Source: Streptomyces vinaceus
Lineage (GTDB): Bacteria > Actinomycetota > Actinomycetes > Streptomycetales > Streptomycetaceae
Length of the DNA: 64,000 nt
Assembly: GCF_008704935.1 (NCBI RefSeq)
Contig: NZ_CP023692.1
Coordinates: forward strand, 1,860,001-1,924,000
Direction of reading: 5' to 3'
Of the stretch, positions 61,248 through 64,000 are shown piece by piece (the first letter of the stretch is position 1; the number at the start of each line of letters is the position of its first letter). A program made the translations under genes and the position numbers. The notes under the pieces were generated by a model. The model did no database searches. It was not told the DNA's origin and worked only from the letters and a program-made list of their open reading frames with translations.

Positions 61248-63704
61248 ATGGCCCGCCGCAGCACGAAGACCCCGCCGCCGGAGGATTTCGAGGAGAAGAT
61301 CCTCGACATCGACGTCGTCGACGAAATGCAGGGCTCCTTCCTCGAGTACGCGTACTCGGTGATCTACTCCCGTGCCCTGCCCGACGCCCGGGACGGCATG
61401 AAGCCGGTGCACCGGCGCATCGTCTACCAGATGAACGAGATGGGCCTGCGCCCCGACCGCGGCTATGTGAAGTGCGCCCGCGTCGTCGGCGAGGTCATGG
61501 GCAAGCTCCACCCGCACGGTGACGCGTCGATCTACGACGCCCTCGTGCGCATGGCCCAGCCGTTCTCCATGCGGCTGCCGCTGGTGGACGGCCACGGCAA
61601 CTTCGGTTCGCTCGGCAACGACGACCCGCCGGCCGCCATGCGTTACACCGAGTGCAAGATGGCGGACGCCACGTCACTGATGACGGAGTCGATCGACGAG
61701 GACACCGTCGACTTCACCGCCAACTACGACGGCCAGGAGCAGGAGCCGGTCGCGCTGCCCGCGGCCTATCCCAACCTGCTGGTCAACGGCGCGTCCGGGA
61801 TCGCGGTCGGCATGGCCACCAACATGCCCCCGCACAACCTGGGCGAGGTCATCGCGGCCGCCCGCCACCTGATCCGCTACCCGCAGGCCGACCTGGAGGC
61901 GCTGATGCGCTTCGTGCCGGGTCCGGACCTGCCCACGGGCGGCCGGATCGTGGGCCTCTCGGGGATCAAGGACGCCTACGAGAACGGCCGCGGCACGTTC
62001 AAGATCCGCGCCACGGTGGCCGTGGAGAACGTGACGGCGCGCCGCAAGGGCCTGGTCGTCACGGAACTGCCCTTCACGGTCGGCCCCGAGAAGGTCATCG
62101 CGAAGATCAAGGACCTGGTCGGCTCCAAGAAGCTCCAGGGCATCGCGGACGTGAAGGACCTCACCGACCGCTCGCACGGTCTGCGCCTGGTCATCGAGAT
62201 CAAGAACGGCTTCCACCCGGAGGCCGTCCTGGAGCAGCTGTACAAGCTGACGCCGATGGAGGAGTCCTTCGGCATCAACAACGTCGCGCTGGTCGACGGC
62301 CAGCCGCTGACGCTGGGCCTCAAGGAGCTGCTGGAGGTCTACCTCGACCACCGCTTCGAGGTCGTGCGGCGGCGCAGCGAGTTCCGCCGCACCAAGCGCC
62401 GGGACCGGCTGCACCTGGTCGAGGGCCTGCTGGTGGCCCTGCTCGACATCGACGAGGTCATCCGGATCATCCGGGACAGCGACAACTCGGCGCAGGCGAT
62501 GGAGCGGCTGATCGAGCGCTTCTCGCTGAGCGAGATCCAGACCCGGTACATCCTGGACACCCCGCTGCGCCGGCTCACCCGCTTCGACCGGATCGAGCTG
62601 GAGTCCGAGCGCGACCGGCTGACCGGCGAGATCGACGAGCTGACCGGGATCCTGGAGTCCGACACGGAGCTGCGCAAGCTGGTCTCCGCGGAACTGGCCG
62701 CGGTGGCGAAGAAGTTCGGCACCGAGCGCCGTACGGTCCTGCTGGAGTCGGCGGGCACCTCGGTCGCCGCGGTCCCGCTGGAGGTCGCGGACGACCCGTG
62801 CCGGGTCCTGCTGTCCTCGACGGGCCTGCTGGCGCGCACCGCGGGCGGCGACCCGCTCCCGGAGGAAGAGGGCGGCGCCCGCGCGAAGCACGACCTGATC
62901 GTCTCCCAGGTGGCGGCGACCGCCCGGGCCGACGTCGGCGTGGTCACCTCGTACGGGCGGCTGCTGCGGCTCTCGGTGATCGACCTGCCGCAGCTGCCGG
63001 ACACCCACGCCGCGCCGAACCTGGCGGGCGGCGCCCCGGTCTCGGAGTTCCTCTCGGGGCTGGAGGCGGACGAGAAGGTGATCTGCCTGACCTCGCTGGA
63101 CGAGTCCTCCCAGGGGCTGGCGCTCGGCACCGAGCAGGGCGTGGTCAAGCGGGTCGTGCCGGACTACCCGGCGAACAAGGAGGAGCTGGAGGTCATCACC
63201 CTCAAGGAGGGCGACCGGATCGTCGGCGCGGTCGAACTGCGCACGGGCGAGGAGGACCTGGTCTTCCTCACCGACGACGCCCAGCTGCTGCGCTATCCGG
63301 CGAGCCAGGTGCGCCCGCAGGGCCGCCCGGCGGGCGGTATGGCGGGCATCAAGCTCTCCGAGAACGCCAAGGTGATCCACTTCTCGGCGGTGGACCCGGC
63401 GCGCGACGCCCTGGTGTTCACCGTGGCGGGTTCGCAGGGGACGCTGGACGACTCGCTGCTGTCCGGCAAGCTCACCCCGTTCGACCAGTACCCGCGCAAG
63501 GGCCGGGCCACCGGCGGGGTGCGCTGCCAGCGGTTCCTGAAGGGCGAGGACCTGCTGGTCCTGGCCTGGGCCGGAAACGCGCCGGTGCGTGCGGCCGCGG
63601 CGAACGGCAGCCCGGCGCAGCTGCCGGCCGTGGACCCGCGCCGGGACGGTTCGGGGGCCGCGCTGCCCGCGGTCGTCGCCGCTCTGGCGGGAGGCGCGCT
63701 GTAG
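61248..63704 (+). CDS. parC: Type IIA topoisomerase subunit A (ParC/GyrA-type)
   Basis: An 818-residue type IIA topoisomerase A subunit. Landmarks include [40 protein letters not shown] and the catalytic Tyr133 in [12 protein letters not shown]. The GyrA-C beta-pinwheel of about 250 residues follows, with [21 protein letters not shown] blades. The canonical GyrA box (QRRGGKG) is not seen; [10 protein letters not shown] occupies an analogous place, so a ParC (topoisomerase IV) identity is more likely than gyrase. The residue matching the quinolone-critical Ser is Ala93. gyrA/gyrB normally lie at oriC in streptomycetes, with this second set elsewhere. AAGGAG precedes ATG 61248. Confidence 0.88.
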   Translation: MARRSTKTPPPEDFEEKILDIDVVDEMQGSFLEYAYSVIYSRALPDARDGMKPVHRRIVYQMNEMGLRPDRGYVKCARVVGEVMGKLHPHGDASIYDALVRMAQPFSMRLPLVDGHGNFGSLGNDDPPAAMRYTECKMADATSLMTESIDEDTVDFTANYDGQEQEPVALPAAYPNLLVNGASGIAVGMATNMPPHNLGEVIAAARHLIRYPQADLEALMRFVPGPDLPTGGRIVGLSGIKDAYENGRGTFKIRATVAVENVTARRKGLVVTELPFTVGPEKVIAKIKDLVGSKKLQGIADVKDLTDRSHGLRLVIEIKNGFHPEAVLEQLYKLTPMEESFGINNVALVDGQPLTLGLKELLEVYLDHRFEVVRRRSEFRRTKRRDRLHLVEGLLVALLDIDEVIRIIRDSDNSAQAMERLIERFSLSEIQTRYILDTPLRRLTRFDRIELESERDRLTGEIDELTGILESDTELRKLVSAELAAVAKKFGTERRTVLLESAGTSVAAVPLEVADDPCRVLLSSTGLLARTAGGDPLPEEEGGARAKHDLIVSQVAATARADVGVVTSYGRLLRLSVIDLPQLPDTHAAPNLAGGAPVSEFLSGLEADEKVICLTSLDESSQGLALGTEQGVVKRVVPDYPANKEELEVITLKEGDRIVGAVELRTGEEDLVFLTDDAQLLRYPASQVRPQGRPAGGMAGIKLSENAKVIHFSAVDPARDALVFTVAGSQGTLDDSLLSGKLTPFDQYPRKGRATGGVRCQRFLKGEDLLVLAWAGNAPVRAAAANGSPAQLPAVDPRRDGSGAALPAVVAALAGGAL

Positions 63705-63713
63705 GACGTACGG

Positions 63714-63759
63714 CGGCATTCGGGTGGTGCGACCGGGGGGACGTACCACCCGAATGCCG
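63714..63759 (+). terminator. Terminator after parC
   Basis: A 15-bp perfect stem (63714-63728 with 63745-63759) and a 16-nt loop begin 9 bases after the parC stop, before the next gene's ribosome site. Confidence 0.85.
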
Positions 63760-63804
63760 ACTAGTGTTTTCCCTCTGGGTGTTGGTGGGGGGAGTACAGA
63801 GCTG

Positions 63805-64000
63805 ATGAGTCGTCGGCCGGGCGGATTGATCGGGGACTGGGCCGAGGCCCAGCGCCGGCAGCAGCAGACGCAGGTGATCCAGCAGCGGGAGGCGGAGCGC
63901 CGGCTGCTGGCGTACGAACGGGACCGGCAGCGGACCCAGGAGCGGGACGCGAACCGCAGTCACCGCCAGTACCGCGAGGCCGAGGCCCTGCGGCGGACCG
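63805..64000 (+). CDS. Coiled-coil protein, N-terminal part (runs off the window)
   Basis: ATG 63805 follows GGGGGGAG; the frame is open to the window edge, giving 65 residues. It begins MSRRPGGLIGDWAEAQRRQQ and continues as a charged Gln/Arg/Glu-rich helix (RLLAYERDRQRTQERDA), typical of the coiled-coil N-terminus of a longer protein. In streptomycetes, proteins with such a start at this place often carry a C-terminal restriction-endonuclease-like domain, but that part is outside the window. No function should be assigned from this fragment alone. Confidence 0.75.
   Translation, partial: MSRRPGGLIGDWAEAQRRQQQTQVIQQREAERRLLAYERDRQRTQERDANRSHRQYREAEALRRT

Noticed and set aside
1..64000. Insertion sequences, integrases, transfer RNA or ribosomal RNA genes
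   Set aside because: None was recognised. There are no transposase or recombinase motifs and no cloverleaf sequences, so the island boundaries are not defined by such elements here.

Overview
This is a high-GC actinobacterial chromosome segment, almost certainly Streptomyces. The evidence is pervasive GC-rich third codon positions, GTG/TTG starts, 4-nt ATGA/GTGA gene overlaps, and genus-typical genes (sepH, cutRS, DUF397, DUF3159, DUF3710, DUF4193, DUF5998, a DasR-type site before ptsH and a ydaO-type riboswitch before an M23 peptidase).

Left arm (1-20965): a type 2 BREX (Pgl, phage growth limitation) defence island. The order is pglW (3' end only), pglX, an inserted block, pglY, pglZ, an AIPR-family gene, brxD and brxHI. 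The six core genes are in the canonical order, but the set is interrupted twice. Between pglX and pglY lie a terminator, an opposed DUF397 / broken XRE-DUF5753 pair, two small genes and a predicted nuclease-helicase (DUF2075). Between pglZ and brxD lies an AIPR protein with a nuclease-like N-terminus. The specificity-bearing middle of pglX is visibly lower in GC than its ends. Downstream is an 855-bp stretch with two coding-like remnants, apparently a scar between the island and the conserved chromosome.

Middle (21821-37950): a TrmA/RlmCD-type RNA methyltransferase, then a potassium and two-component region. A KimA-like K+ importer diverges from two overlapping TrkA/CeoB-like RCK proteins. 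These are followed by a likely kdpD-kdpE-OB fold-DUF3159 operon (no kdpFABC here), a thioesterase-dut-DUF3710 operon, DUF4193 with an EcsC-like gene, and the cutR-cutS system whose sensor has two extracytoplasmic cysteines.

Right arm (38056-64000): conserved core genes. These are an inositol monophosphatase with ferrochelatase, a divergent MFS transporter and an FAD oxidase, sepH (cell division), a 3-mercaptopyruvate-type sulfurtransferase, a DUF1023 hydrolase/lipoprotein operon, DUF5998-phosphatase-tdk, a Pat-type protein acetyltransferase, ptsH with an upstream DasR-like site, a GntR/FCD regulator, an M23 peptidase under a probable c-di-AMP riboswitch, a catalytic/non-catalytic M16 peptidase pair, and a ParC/GyrA-type topoisomerase subunit. 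The window ends inside a further gene. Gene calls and motifs were read by eye; family names come from recognised motifs and conserved context, with no database search.
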